A stretch of DNA of 64,000 nucleotides from the NCBI GenBank assembly GCA_031292575.1, contig JARLGX010000015.1, forward strand, positions 62,001 through 126,000, given 5' to 3'. Shown piece after piece: positions 53,077 to 63,164 of this stretch. Made by a program: the position numbers and the translations under genes. Source of the DNA: Paludibacter sp. (GTDB lineage: Bacteria > Bacteroidota > Bacteroidia > Bacteroidales > Paludibacteraceae). Under the pieces are notes generated by a model. That model searched no databases. It was not told the origin of the DNA and worked only from the letters and a program-made list of their open reading frames with translations. Positions within the stretch are counted from its first letter, which is position 1. Every line of letters begins with the position of its first letter.

Positions 53077-54735
53077 ATGAGTAATGTTGATACCGTTTCG
53101 ACGGACATATTAATTATTGGAGGTGGACCTTCAGGTTTAGCTACTTCCATACATTTAGCTGATACATTAAAGCAAAAGGGATTAAATCATCGAATTCTAC
53201 TTATTGAAAAAGGAAGTTCTATCGGCAGCCATATCTTATCTGGAGCCGTTATTAAAGCAGATATTTTCAAAAGTTTATTGCCTGATGTTGACTTTGCTGA
53301 AATTCCCTTGAATGCAAAAGTCACAACAGATGCAACTGTTTTACTCTCTGAAAACGGTTCTTTCAAATTGCCTGTTCATGTACCTTACATGAGTAACACC
53401 GGCAATTACACAGCTTCTTTAGGGCAAATTTGCAGATTTCTGGCTAAAAAAGCTGAAGAAAAAGGCGTTGAGATTTATTCAGGTTTTTCGGTGGATGAAA
53501 TTTTGTACAAGGATGGAAAAGTTATTGGTGCAAAAACAATCGATACAGGCATTGATCACCACGGAAACCAAATGGAAAATTTCCAACCCGGAACAAAAAT
53601 CGAAGCTAAATTAACTATTTTTGCCGAAGGAACTCGGGGTAGTTTAGCAAAAAAACTTATTCAAAAATACACGTTAGACAAGGATAAAAATTGCCAAGTT
53701 TACTCTTTAGGTGTAAAAGAATTGTGGAGTGTTCCTGAAGGCAATATTCAACCAGGCGAAGTATATCATACTATGGGTTATCCATTGAATATGAAAGAAT
53801 TTGGTGGTGGTTTTGTTTATGGGCTTAACGATAACAAAGTAGCTGTAGGGTTGGTAGTAGGACTTGATTATGAAGATCCAACTTTTGACACTCACGATGC
53901 TTTTCAGGCATGGAAAACAAATCCATTCATTTCAAAATTCCTCAAAGGTGGAAAACTGGTTGAATATGGTGCCAAAACGTTACCTGAAGGTGGATATTAC
54001 TCAATACCAAAGCTTTATACTGACAATGCACTTATTGTAGGCGATAGCGCAGGTTTCCTTGCCATGCCTGCTCTCAAAGGTGTCCACTTAGCCATTACTT
54101 CGGGAATGCTAGCTGCCAAAACAGCTGCCATGGCATTAAGCAAAAATGATTTTTCAGAAAAAACTCTTTCAGAATATGAAAACTTTGTAAAAGGAAGTCT
54201 GATTTACAAAGATTTATATCCTGTTCGAAATTTCAGACAAGGATTTGCAAAAGGATTGATAATTGGTGGAATTAACTTTGGAACATTGCTAATTACTGGT
54301 GGTGCAGGATTCTTTGGAAAACTGAAAAGCCATCCTGATAGGGAGACAACAAAAAAATTAAAAGAATTTAAAGGAAAACCTTTTAAAGAAAGATTTAAAG
54401 GAAAATTGGAATTTGACAAAGTATTAACTTTTGATAAAGTTACCGATGTCTATTTCTCAGGTGTAAATCACGATGAAGAACAAGTACCCCATGTCAAAAT
54501 AAATAATCTTGCTTCTTTTGACGCTATTAATATAAAAGAATATGGTGCTCCTTGTCAATTCTTCTGTTCATCAGAAGTGTACGAACTTCATACCGACAAA
54601 AACGGACATCAAGAATTGCGTATTCATGCCGAAAATTGCATGCATTGTAAAACCTGCGATATTAAAACACCTGGAGATGGTATTACCTGGAGCGTTCCAA
54701 ATGGTGGCAATGGCCCTGATTTTCAGAATATGTAA
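53077..54735 (+). CDS. Electron transfer flavoprotein:quinone oxidoreductase
   Basis: 552-residue FAD and iron-sulfur protein passing electrons from reduced ETF to the quinone pool. The FAD site is ILIIGGGPSGLATSIHLAD near residue 11; the membrane-associated quinone-binding region is in the middle; the C-terminal part has the 4Fe-4S ligands, PCQFFC and CMHCKTCDIKTPGDG, and ends WSVPNGGNGP as in the family. All four cluster cysteines are present. The partner, a fused ETF, starts 81 bases downstream, so this is a complete electron-transfer module. It points to acyl-CoA or amino-acid oxidation linked to respiration. Confidence 0.94.
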   Translation: MSNVDTVSTDILIIGGGPSGLATSIHLADTLKQKGLNHRILLIEKGSSIGSHILSGAVIKADIFKSLLPDVDFAEIPLNAKVTTDATVLLSENGSFKLPVHVPYMSNTGNYTASLGQICRFLAKKAEEKGVEIYSGFSVDEILYKDGKVIGAKTIDTGIDHHGNQMENFQPGTKIEAKLTIFAEGTRGSLAKKLIQKYTLDKDKNCQVYSLGVKELWSVPEGNIQPGEVYHTMGYPLNMKEFGGGFVYGLNDNKVAVGLVVGLDYEDPTFDTHDAFQAWKTNPFISKFLKGGKLVEYGAKTLPEGGYYSIPKLYTDNALIVGDSAGFLAMPALKGVHLAITSGMLAAKTAAMALSKNDFSEKTLSEYENFVKGSLIYKDLYPVRNFRQGFAKGLIIGGINFGTLLITGGAGFFGKLKSHPDRETTKKLKEFKGKPFKERFKGKLEFDKVLTFDKVTDVYFSGVNHDEEQVPHVKINNLASFDAINIKEYGAPCQFFCSSEVYELHTDKNGHQELRIHAENCMHCKTCDIKTPGDGITWSVPNGGNGPDFQNM

Positions 54736-54816
54736 AGCACTTAAAAATCCCCTTCGGAATTTTAAGAAGTGACTTTATGAACTTTCAACTTTAAAAACTT
54801 TCTAACTAACAGAACA

Positions 54817-56760
54817 ATGGCATTAACAATTATAAGCTTAATAAAACAAGTACCACTCCCAACCGAAATGCGTATGGGGGATGATGGTTTGATGGACAGA
54901 ACAAAAGCAAAATCGATTATCAATATCGACTGTCAGTTTGGTCTTGAAGCCGGATTACAACTTAAAAAACAATATTTTGATGCACGAATGATTGCCTGTT
55001 CAATGGGGCCAGGTTCATTCGAAGTGGCTTTACGCACTGCTATTTCAATGGGTTATGATGAAGCATTCCTTTTGTCCGACCGTAAATTGGGTGGTAGCGA
55101 CACATTTGCCACAGGCTTGGCTATATCCACCATGCTGAAACATTTAGGATTTACCAAAGACTCTAAAGAACCATTTATCATTTTAGCAGGTCGTCAGACC
55201 AGCGACGGAGATACGGCGCACGTTCCGTCACAAGTAGCTGAAAGTATGGGCATTCCTCAAGCAACTTTTGTTGAAACAGTAAAGGCTGATGGTGAAGGAA
55301 ATGTAATTGCAAAACGTATTATCGAAGGTGGCTATCAGATGATGAAACTACCAATGCCTTGTGCCATTTCACTAACTCCAACCGGAATTCCGCCACGCAA
55401 ACCATCGCTCATTGGGGCAATAAAAGCGCGAAATTCTAAAATAACAGTGTTTGGAATCGACGATATTGGACTTGGAACTGAAAAAATAGGACTAGGCGGA
55501 TCGCCAACCATTGTGGCCGGTGTGGTGAATATTGTCAGCGAACGTGCTCCAATTACGATGTCAGTAGGTCATAACGAGACTGCATTGGTTGATAACCTGA
55601 TTTCAAATTTGAATAAAGGTGGAAACATACTGGAAAAAAAGGAAGCAGCTGAAAAGAAAACCTCCGAAAAACCAGAATTTCCCTATTACGACAATAGAAA
55701 TGGAGCGAAAGGTATTATTACCTGGGCTGAAATAGCAAACGGAAAAATTGCTCGCCCATCGCTCGAATTATTAACTCCAGCTCGTAAATTAGCCAATGAA
55801 TTAGGAAACGACACCAAAATCATGACTTTGCTCATTGGAAAAAATGTAAAAGATCAGGCAAATATATTGTTTGAACACGGATCTGACGAAGTTATTGTTG
55901 TGGAAGACGATAAACTGGAAGAATACTTAGTACTTCCTTTTTCGTCTATTTTCGAACAGGTTATTAAAGAACGTAATCCTGAAATTGCCCTTTTTGCAGC
56001 TACAACATCCGGACGTGAGTTAGCACCGCGTATTGGGATGAAAACAGGAAGTGGTGTAACTGCCGACTGTACGGGGTTAGAAATTGGCGAATATGTCAAC
56101 AGAAAAGAAAAAGTAATTAACAAACCAATTTTGCATTCTCGTCGACCAACTTATGGCGAAAGTAAATTGGCTACAATTCTTGGATTTGTTTATCCGCAAA
56201 TTTCAACCGCACGTGCAGGAACCTTCGAAGTACCGGCAAAAATGGAAGGACGCACTGGAATTATTTCAACCTTTAAACCCAAACTTAGCAACGATGAATT
56301 CAAAGTTGAAATTCAAAAAACAGTTCGAGGCGAAGGTAATTCGGTAAATCTTTTTGATGCAGATGTAATTGTTTCGGGTGGACGAGGAACTACAACCGAC
56401 GGATTGGAATTAATCAAAAAGCTGGCAGGAGCATTAAAGGAAAAAGGAGTTAAAGCAGAATGGGCTTGCAGTCGTGTGGTAGTTGACGAAGGATTCTCGG
56501 AATATGCACGCCAGGTTGGGCAAACCGGAAAAACTGTCCGTCCAAAGCTGTATATTGCTGTAGGCGTTTCGGGTGCCATTCAGCATATTGCCGGCATGAA
56601 AGAATCCGAAAAAATCATTGCTATAGATCATAATCCGAAAGCTTCCATTTTCCACTTTGCTGATTTTGGTATTGTAGGTGAATATCAGGATATACTACCA
56701 GAATTAATTGAACGTGTGAAAGGTGGATTTACATTTGGAATTGAACCAGCAAAAAACTAA
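54817..56760 (+). CDS. Electron transfer flavoprotein, beta and alpha subunits fused
   Basis: 647-residue single chain in place of two proteins. Residues 1 to about 285 are EtfB: ISLIKQVPLP, then AISMGYDEAFLLSDRKLGGS and the conserved GRQTSDGDTAHVPSQVAESM. After a charged linker (KKEAAEKKTSEKPEFPYY), residues about 300-647 are EtfA: GRELAPRIGMKTGSGVTADC, SGGRGTTTDG and the FAD-binding KLYIAVGVSGAIQHIAGM. The order beta-alpha places the two halves as they pair in the heterodimer. It follows ETF-QO in the same direction and ends at a terminator (56794-56834). FAD is expected in the alpha half, AMP in the beta half. Confidence 0.92.
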   Translation: MALTIISLIKQVPLPTEMRMGDDGLMDRTKAKSIINIDCQFGLEAGLQLKKQYFDARMIACSMGPGSFEVALRTAISMGYDEAFLLSDRKLGGSDTFATGLAISTMLKHLGFTKDSKEPFIILAGRQTSDGDTAHVPSQVAESMGIPQATFVETVKADGEGNVIAKRIIEGGYQMMKLPMPCAISLTPTGIPPRKPSLIGAIKARNSKITVFGIDDIGLGTEKIGLGGSPTIVAGVVNIVSERAPITMSVGHNETALVDNLISNLNKGGNILEKKEAAEKKTSEKPEFPYYDNRNGAKGIITWAEIANGKIARPSLELLTPARKLANELGNDTKIMTLLIGKNVKDQANILFEHGSDEVIVVEDDKLEEYLVLPFSSIFEQVIKERNPEIALFAATTSGRELAPRIGMKTGSGVTADCTGLEIGEYVNRKEKVINKPILHSRRPTYGESKLATILGFVYPQISTARAGTFEVPAKMEGRTGIISTFKPKLSNDEFKVEIQKTVRGEGNSVNLFDADVIVSGGRGTTTDGLELIKKLAGALKEKGVKAEWACSRVVVDEGFSEYARQVGQTGKTVRPKLYIAVGVSGAIQHIAGMKESEKIIAIDHNPKASIFHFADFGIVGEYQDILPELIERVKGGFTFGIEPAKN

Positions 56761-56793
56761 AGGTTTATAGACTAAATTGATATTTGGTAAAAT

Positions 56794-56834
56794 GGAGTTG
56801 CACAAGTACAAGCCTTGTGTTACTCCTTTTTTAT
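56794..56834 (+). terminator. Terminator of the ETF genes
   Basis: A 13-position stem (56794-56806 with 56814-56826), one mismatch and one G-U pair, followed by a run of seven or more T. Confidence 0.85.
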
Positions 56835-57016
56835 TATGGGCAAGTCTTAAAACAAATAGAATTTACGTTAAATAATTATTATATTTTTCATAAATAGTTA
56901 ATGTTTAAAATACTTATTTTATATTTGTAACGCAAACTTAAATAATTTATTTTGTTCTTATTTAATCCTAAATTCTCGCTGATTCCGAATAGCATTATTG
57001 CTTCTTTTCTTATCTC

Positions 57017-59422
57017 ATGAAACACTTAACAGGCATTGTAGTTATACTTTTTTTTATCAATAATCTTTTTGCTGACGAAAAAAAGAGCATTGAGGCCATT
57101 CGAATCTCTACTCCTATTACCATCGATGGTGTATTAGATGAAGCAGTTTACAAACAAGCTAAACCAGCCTCTAATTTTGTGCAAATTCAACCTTACAATG
57201 GTAAACCTGCTATGCAGCCTACCGAAGTTTACCTGTTTTATGATGAATCGGCAATTTATATTGGTGCTATGCTTTACGATAGCAAACCCGATAGCATATT
57301 CAAGTACTTAACAGAACGTGACAATACAGGTATGTCCGACTATTTTGGCGTATATATCGATCCATACAATCAAGGCCAGTTGGCATTTGGATTCTTTATT
57401 ACCCCGGCAGGAGTACAACTGGACTCGAAAGCCATCAAAAGCGATGATGACAACGAAGATGCGAACTGGAATGCTGTTTGGGAAAGTAAAACCCGGATTA
57501 CCGATAAAGGTTGGACGGTAGAGATGCGAATTCCGTTTTCAGAACTTCGCTTTTCAGGGAAAACAGGTAATATCTGGGGGTTAAATATGTTTCGAAATAT
57601 AAGACGTTATAATTCCAACAATTCATGGAACTTTATAGACCGAAACGTTTCCGGTTTTATCCATCAAGAGGGACAAATAACAGGCATAAAAGATGTGAAA
57701 CCACCTGTTCGACTTTCATTTAGTCCCTATCTTGCAACTTATTTTCAACCGAAAACAAGTACTTCTCCTTCCAGTTTTTTATACAAAGGTGGAATGGATT
57801 TGAAATATGGAATAAATGAAAGTTTTACACTTGACATGATGCTTATTCCCGATTTTGGACAAATTCAATCTGATGATAAAAAATTAAATCTATCGCCTTA
57901 CGAACTTTATTACAGCGAAAAAAGACAATTTTTTAACGAAGGAACTGAACTGTTTCAACGAGCAAATATATTTTATTCGAGGAGAATTGGTGCAGCTCCC
58001 ATCTTCTCGGCATATAATTCACTTTCAAATAACGAAATTGTAGATTATAACCCCAATGAAACTCAGTTAGTAAATGCCTCAAAAGTCTCGGGCAGAACTA
58101 ACGATGGTTGGGGAATTGGAGTTCTAAATGCCATGTCGCTGCCTTCTAACGCAGTTATAAAAGATACTTTGACGGGAAAAACAAGGGATGTCAGTATACA
58201 ACCATTTACAAACTACAATGTTATAGTAGTGGACAAGTCGATGAAAAACAATTCTTACATTAGCATTATTAATACCAATGTTTATATGTTTGGCAATCCA
58301 TTCAGGGCAAATGTCACAGCCACAGAATTTCAGTTCAGAGACAAATCAAAAACATTTGCCTTGAAAGGAAAAGGTGGTATAAGTATGCGTGGCGACAGCA
58401 CGTTAGAAAAAGGTTATTATGGATTTCTATCATTGCAAAAAAACAAAGGACAATTGCAATATGGCATTTCACAAAATTTATATTCCGACAAATATAATCC
58501 AAATGATTTAGGATATCTTCAGCGAAACAATATTCTTACAACAGAATCATATATATATTATCAGATTATCAAACCTTTCTCTATTTTCAGAGAAATGAAT
58601 GGAAATATGTGGTGGGATTATCTCCGAATATACAATCCATCAACTGTTTATGCGAATCAAATGGGTTACAATGCAAATGTGACTTTTATAAATAATTATT
58701 CAGCAAATATAAACGGAGGTTATTCCACAAAAGTGTCAGACTATTTTGAGCCAAGAGTTGCGGGAAGATTCTTTTCGGATCCACATTTTTTCTGGTACAA
58801 CATAAATTTAAATACCGATACCCGTAAAAACCTCAATTTTTTCTTTCATTATGGGCATACCAGACAACCAACAACAGATTATGTTGCAAATTATGGTGAT
58901 GCTTCAGCAAGCTTAAGATTAGGGCAACAATTTCAGATAAATTATTCGTTGAGCTTTAATAATACATTAAATGGAGTTGGATTTGTCAACAATATTAATA
59001 ATGGAGATTCGATTATATTTGCTAAACGAAATGTAAAAACTCTTGAAAACATATTTAGCACTTCTTACATACTAAGCAATAAAGCAAGTTTAACATTACG
59101 CGTTCGACACTACTGGTCGGGAGCTTTGAATAAAATTTATTATTTGTTGCTTGCAGATGGTTCATTAAGGAATAATCCAACTTACAATCAAAATATAGAT
59201 CAAAACTATAATGCCTTTACAGTTGATATGATTTTTACCTGGAATTTTGCTCCCGGGTCCGAACTGGTTTGTGCCTGGAAAGATTCTGCAATAACTGATC
59301 AAAATTACGTTATCAATAATTATTGGAATAATCTTCAAAATACTTTATTAAACCAACTGAATAGTCTTTCAATTAAAGTTTTGTACTACATTGATTATAA
59401 CAGATTTAAAAGAAAAAAATAA
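57017..59422 (+). CDS. DUF5916 outer-membrane protein with CBM9-like N-terminal domain
   Basis: 801 residues with a signal peptide (hydrophobic VVILFFINNLF, cleavage near Ala19). The N-terminal part (about 25-220) is a carbohydrate-binding-module-9-like sandwich: ITIDGVLDEAVYKQAKPAS, DYFGVYIDPYNQGQLAFGFF and WTVEMRIPFSELRF. The remainder (DUF5916) has ESFTLDMMLIPDFGQIQSDD, FFNEGTELF, and many alternating strands to the C-terminus, in keeping with an outer-membrane barrel. A sugar-related function is possible but untested. A -7-like TATATTTG lies at 56920-56927. It stands between the ETF terminator and a CDF transporter. Confidence 0.85.
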   Translation: MKHLTGIVVILFFINNLFADEKKSIEAIRISTPITIDGVLDEAVYKQAKPASNFVQIQPYNGKPAMQPTEVYLFYDESAIYIGAMLYDSKPDSIFKYLTERDNTGMSDYFGVYIDPYNQGQLAFGFFITPAGVQLDSKAIKSDDDNEDANWNAVWESKTRITDKGWTVEMRIPFSELRFSGKTGNIWGLNMFRNIRRYNSNNSWNFIDRNVSGFIHQEGQITGIKDVKPPVRLSFSPYLATYFQPKTSTSPSSFLYKGGMDLKYGINESFTLDMMLIPDFGQIQSDDKKLNLSPYELYYSEKRQFFNEGTELFQRANIFYSRRIGAAPIFSAYNSLSNNEIVDYNPNETQLVNASKVSGRTNDGWGIGVLNAMSLPSNAVIKDTLTGKTRDVSIQPFTNYNVIVVDKSMKNNSYISIINTNVYMFGNPFRANVTATEFQFRDKSKTFALKGKGGISMRGDSTLEKGYYGFLSLQKNKGQLQYGISQNLYSDKYNPNDLGYLQRNNILTTESYIYYQIIKPFSIFREMNGNMWWDYLRIYNPSTVYANQMGYNANVTFINNYSANINGGYSTKVSDYFEPRVAGRFFSDPHFFWYNINLNTDTRKNLNFFFHYGHTRQPTTDYVANYGDASASLRLGQQFQINYSLSFNNTLNGVGFVNNINNGDSIIFAKRNVKTLENIFSTSYILSNKASLTLRVRHYWSGALNKIYYLLLADGSLRNNPTYNQNIDQNYNAFTVDMIFTWNFAPGSELVCAWKDSAITDQNYVINNYWNNLQNTLLNQLNSLSIKVLYYIDYNRFKRKK

Positions 59423-59493
59423 AATAATACCCTAAGGAATCAATCCTCAATGAATTGTCAAGCTATCAATAAAAATTACAATTTAATTATATC

Positions 59494-60390
59494 ATGCTGA
59501 AAGAAAAAAAAAGTGTTGCATTGGGCTCAGTAATTGCGGCCATTTTTATTACCGGTTTCAAACTAATTATTGGTTTATTAACGGGAAGTTTGGGTATATT
59601 ATCGGAAGCTTTGCATTCCGGTCTCGATATGGTGGCAGCCATGATTACCTATTTTTCGGTACGCGTTTCGGATAAACCAGCAGACCGAGAGCATAATTAC
59701 GGACATGGAAAAGTTGAAAATCTTTCAGCGTTGATTGAAACCATATTATTACTCATTACTTGTATTTGGATTATTTATGAAGCCATTCATCGTCTTCTTT
59801 CAGGAAAAACCGACATTGAAATAAGCCTATGGAGTTATGTTGTAGTAATAAGTTCCATTGTTATAGATTTTACACGCTCACGTGCCTTGTCCCGAGTTGC
59901 AAAAAAACACAACAGTCAGGCGCTCGAAGCCGATGCACTTCATTTCTCAACCGACATTTGGAGCTCCACAGTTGTATTGTTTGGATTGGTTTGCTATCAG
60001 TTTCTGGGGTGGCATAAGGCTGACTCCATTGCTGCATTATTTGTTGCAGTGATTGTTTTGTATGTTTCCTATCAACTTGGGAAAAAAGCGATTGATGTAT
60101 TACTTGATAAATCACCGGTCAATACAACTAAAATAGTGCATGAAACTTTGAAAGAGTTTCCGGAGGTATTAAAATTTCACGGGCTTAAAGCTCGCACTGC
60201 AGGTGCAGACACGTTCATCAAATTTAACGTACATTTCGATCCTGATTTAAGTTTGCGGGAAGTTCACGAAGTTTGTGATAAAATTGAAAATAAAATAAAA
60301 TCGCAAGTTGCCCGAAGTGAAGTTTACATTCATGCAGAGCCCGAAGAAATCAGTCATCTGGAAAATGAAGATAGTGACGATATTGTGTAA
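59494..60390 (+). CDS. Cation diffusion facilitator transporter
   Basis: 298-residue divalent-metal exporter. Six hydrophobic segments fall in residues 10-200. The zinc-site motifs are HSGLDMVAAM in helix 2 and DALHFSTDIWSS in helix 5 (both HxxxD), and ADREHNYGHGKVENLSALIE is the conserved cytoplasmic loop. The C-terminal cytoplasmic domain (about 205-298) has VHFDPDLSLREVHEVCDKIE and a histidine-bearing VYIHAEPEE. Zn2+, Fe2+ or Mn2+ cannot be separated by sequence alone. It starts 71 bases after the DUF5916 gene and may be cotranscribed. Confidence 0.93.
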   Translation: MLKEKKSVALGSVIAAIFITGFKLIIGLLTGSLGILSEALHSGLDMVAAMITYFSVRVSDKPADREHNYGHGKVENLSALIETILLLITCIWIIYEAIHRLLSGKTDIEISLWSYVVVISSIVIDFTRSRALSRVAKKHNSQALEADALHFSTDIWSSTVVLFGLVCYQFLGWHKADSIAALFVAVIVLYVSYQLGKKAIDVLLDKSPVNTTKIVHETLKEFPEVLKFHGLKARTAGADTFIKFNVHFDPDLSLREVHEVCDKIENKIKSQVARSEVYIHAEPEEISHLENEDSDDIV

Positions 60391-60683
60391 AAAAAGTTCC
60401 AAACCTCAAACGCAAAATAAACATAAAAAATCACTATAAAGACTTAACAACACACCGCTAATAAGCTATAAAAAAACGCCTTCCTATCCTATTAAACTTT
60501 AAAAAACCGATACGAATATTTAGTATTTGCAAAAATCATCGTTTAATCACTAAAAATTGTAAGTTCTACAAAATACATTTGAATCTAATTTTGTTATAAT
60601 CTAAAATTTTGGAACAATAAAAATCAAAAAATATGGTTTTAATTAAACCAACAAACAAATTAATAATTTTCAAAAGAAAGATT
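60391..60683. other. Gap upstream of the lipoprotein gene
   Basis: 293 bases, very AT-rich. A -7-like TAATTTTG lies at 60586-60593, about 90 bases before the lipoprotein ATG. No other feature was seen. Confidence 0.5.
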
Positions 60684-61814
60684 ATGAAAACAAAGCGTAT
60701 TTATTTAGGTCTGGTTTTACTAAGTTTTATTACATGGAGTTGTACAAATAAAGATACTTTGGGTTTGACATCTCAAGGATCTTTAAAAACATCCATTACG
60801 GCAAATGTACAGAATTTGTCAACCGCTATGAGTGCGATAACAACTTCTGCAGGATATCAGGTTTTGGCAACTTCGAGCCCAACATCTGCACCAAGTCTTG
60901 TGAAATCTACAGTTTCCGAATCAGTTACTTCAGCTCCTTTCGTTTCGGCACCAACTGATTCGATTATGTTGACAGATATTGCAGGAATCTACGATTATAA
61001 GGCTGCAAAGTATAAGAGATGGCGCCCTGAATTTTATAACTTCTTTGCAAAAACAGCAACAAGTAGTGATTTTGTGGTTCGTCTACCTCAATCAAAGGTT
61101 ATAAATCCAAGGTTATTATTTAATTATACACCAGCAGATACATTATTGAAAAACAATTACGTAATTGATGTATCACAATACAGTTACATTTTTAGCCGGT
61201 ATTTCTGGAATTACAATTTAGCTTCAACAATCACTATTGATAGCGTGAATGCGGGAGGTTTAAGTATTCGATCTTCAAGAAACAAAACAAATGGTTATAA
61301 TTTTGCTTCGGGTTTTACCTTTGCAAATGGATATGCTGCTAAGCTCAACTACTCTACAGGTGATACTATTCTATCTGTTTATAACATCTCGAAAGGGAAC
61401 ACAACTCTTTTTGAAGAAAAATACACAGCCATAAAAGATTCTGCAAGCAGACACCGCGAAAAACAATACTCCTTAATAATTGGCAATGTACAAATTATCA
61501 GAAATCCAACAAAGTGGAACAATGGACTTGATAGTGCGAAAGTATATGTAAATGGGGTCTTGCAAACGAAAGCTTCTGTAAAATTTATTGATGTAACAAG
61601 TAAATCAGATTCAACTGAATTTAGTATCATGTCTCACAACAGAGATTTGCAGATTACATTTGACGATGGCACTACCAAAACTGTTTCGGAATTGTTAGGT
61701 TCAACAATCACTGACATTAGATCAATGTTTGTTTCATTGCGCCATGTTTATTTTGCCACCAGTGTTGTTGATTGGGTAGCTTGGGACGTTTATATTAATA
61801 AAATGAATATGTGA
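60684..61814 (+). CDS. Predicted lipoprotein of unknown function
   Basis: 376 residues. MKTKRIYLGLVLLSFITWSC is a lipoprotein signal with the lipid-attachment cysteine at residue 20, followed by TNKD. A Ser/Thr/Ala-rich stretch (about 35-90) leads into a beta-rich body with blocks such as FFAKTATSSDFVVRLPQSKV and YIFSRYFWNYNLASTITID, which I do not recognise. It is probably anchored in the outer membrane. The ATG at 60684 is chosen because the signal starts there; the longer frame adds 17 residues. It is a single-gene unit with its own terminator (61896-61930). Confidence 0.6.
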   Translation: MKTKRIYLGLVLLSFITWSCTNKDTLGLTSQGSLKTSITANVQNLSTAMSAITTSAGYQVLATSSPTSAPSLVKSTVSESVTSAPFVSAPTDSIMLTDIAGIYDYKAAKYKRWRPEFYNFFAKTATSSDFVVRLPQSKVINPRLLFNYTPADTLLKNNYVIDVSQYSYIFSRYFWNYNLASTITIDSVNAGGLSIRSSRNKTNGYNFASGFTFANGYAAKLNYSTGDTILSVYNISKGNTTLFEEKYTAIKDSASRHREKQYSLIIGNVQIIRNPTKWNNGLDSAKVYVNGVLQTKASVKFIDVTSKSDSTEFSIMSHNRDLQITFDDGTTKTVSELLGSTITDIRSMFVSLRHVYFATSVVDWVAWDVYINKMNM

Positions 61815-61895
61815 TTTTGAAATAAAAAACTAAGTCGAGATTTTTTATTTATCTGAGATACATAAAATTAAACTCCAAATAATTTTGTATTAATT

Positions 61896-61930
61896 AAAGA
61901 AGGGAAAGTAATAACTTTCCCTTCTTTTTT
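61896..61930 (+). terminator. Terminator of the lipoprotein gene
   Basis: AAAGAAGGGAAAGT (61896-61909) pairs perfectly with ACTTTCCCTTCTTT (61914-61927) with a 4-base loop and a T run. Confidence 0.88.
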
Positions 61931-61940
61931 ATAGTCTAAT

Positions 61941-62003
61941 AAAAAAATATCCTCCAGAATCTGTTACAAGCTTTAGTCTGGCTTATCACAGTTCAGGAGG
62001 ATA
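61941..62003 (-). terminator. Minus-strand terminator of the small unit
   Basis: On the minus strand TATCCTCC (62003-61996) pairs with GGAGGATA (61955-61948), with an inner CTGT/ACAG helix, followed by seven T (61947-61941). The tail is on the minus strand only, so it ends a leftward transcript. Confidence 0.7.
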
Positions 62004-62038
62004 AATGTATCCTTTCGCACTTACTTTTTTCCCCTTAC

Positions 62039-62140
62039 TTACTTGTGAAGGAAAATAATCAAAGCTATTAGAACGAGCATATAACCTGAAAAAATAATAG
62101 ATACTATTTTTACAAATGAATGAATTTTTAAAGTTTTCAT
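62039..62140 (-). CDS. Small single-span membrane peptide (33 residues)
   Basis: A 33-residue frame: MKTLKIHSFVKIVSIIFSGY followed by MLVLIALIIFLHK, that is, a basic N-terminus, one hydrophobic span (about 11-30) and a short basic end. A -7 box TATATTTG (minus strand, 62207-62214) lies 67 bases upstream and a minus-strand terminator lies 36 bases downstream, so promoter, frame and terminator form a compact unit of about 260 bases. The ATG at 62140 is preferred because the longer frame begins above the promoter. No homologue is recognised. It could be a small membrane protein, or the transcript could be a small RNA that happens to hold this frame. Confidence 0.4.
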   Translation of the reverse strand: MKTLKIHSFVKIVSIIFSGYMLVLIALIIFLHK

Positions 62141-63104
62141 ACTGGTATGTGTTTTAAGATTGAGTAATTTAAAATTGAGTTGATTTTTTGGCCAATATTT
62201 ACATGACAAATATACATACATATTTATAATAGTTTGATATAGAGATTATTGTAGTAATAATTTTATTGTTGTAGCATTTATTTCAATTCCTTTCGGGCAA
62301 ATAAATTAATTAAATACAGGAAATAAAAACTCTATACATCTCTCCTTAGAAAATTAAAACCAGTAATACGAGTATTTAAGTGCAAATTGTTATAGCTAAC
62401 CATGAATATTTATATGGTAGATTACTTTGTCATTTTGAAATGGGAAACTTAAGCTAAAATCAATACTACAAGTTATTAAAATAATAATTACATCCCAAGT
62501 TTTACATATAGAATAATAAGATTCAACTTATCAAATATATTTAATACACGTATACATTATTTATAGCTATATATTCTATATTTAAACTACATTAGCGTAT
62601 AAATAGCACTTATCTTTATTGAAAAACATGCCTATTGTAAAATATTCTACAAATTACTTAAGATATTTTGGATAAAGTTCATTGCCTGAAATATAAAGGC
62701 ATCTAATCAGGTTGGTAAAAATCAAACAATCATTATTTTTGAAAAGCAAGTAATTTGTTGAAATATATTTGTAAAATTATATTCACAAAAATGAGAACTT
62801 AAAAATAACGCACGGATATTAATTTATTGAATTTAAACGACATACTTCTCGTTGAATACATGTGATAATAACGAAACTTGCGGAAAAGTATTTTGTTTCC
62901 AAAAATAAAAAAACTTAAGTAATCCTATAATTTACATTATATGAAGATTTATTATGAATGAAAATATGCTGCAAGTATTGTCTTTTATCGGTCAACAGAT
63001 TAAATAACATTTCAAATTCTCATCTATCCGGTGCCGACATATAAATCATTCTATATAGTTCAGTAAATATCTGAGTACTGAGTTTATACATAATATTTTC
63101 AACT

Positions 63105-63137
63105 TGAATATTCCTTTAGAATCGGTTTATAATTTTG
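63105..63137 (+). promoter_or_regulatory. Promoter of the PepSY-like gene
   Basis: TTG (63105-63107) then TAATTTTG (63130-63137) with a spacer of 22 bases. It overlaps the start of the longest frame, so the ATG at 63165 is the real start. Confidence 0.55.
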
Positions 63138-63164
63138 CCGTACAAACAAATAAAATTAAACAGA

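Larger units (their letters stand above)
61815..63164. other. Sparse 1.35-kb intergenic stretch
   Basis: Very AT-rich. It holds the terminator of the lipoprotein gene, a minus-strand small unit (61941-62214), and, from about 62215 to 63100, no frame or RNA I could support. Short stem-loops such as TGCC-tgaaatataaa-GGCA (about 62681-62699) occur but have no clear meaning. Confidence 0.6.
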
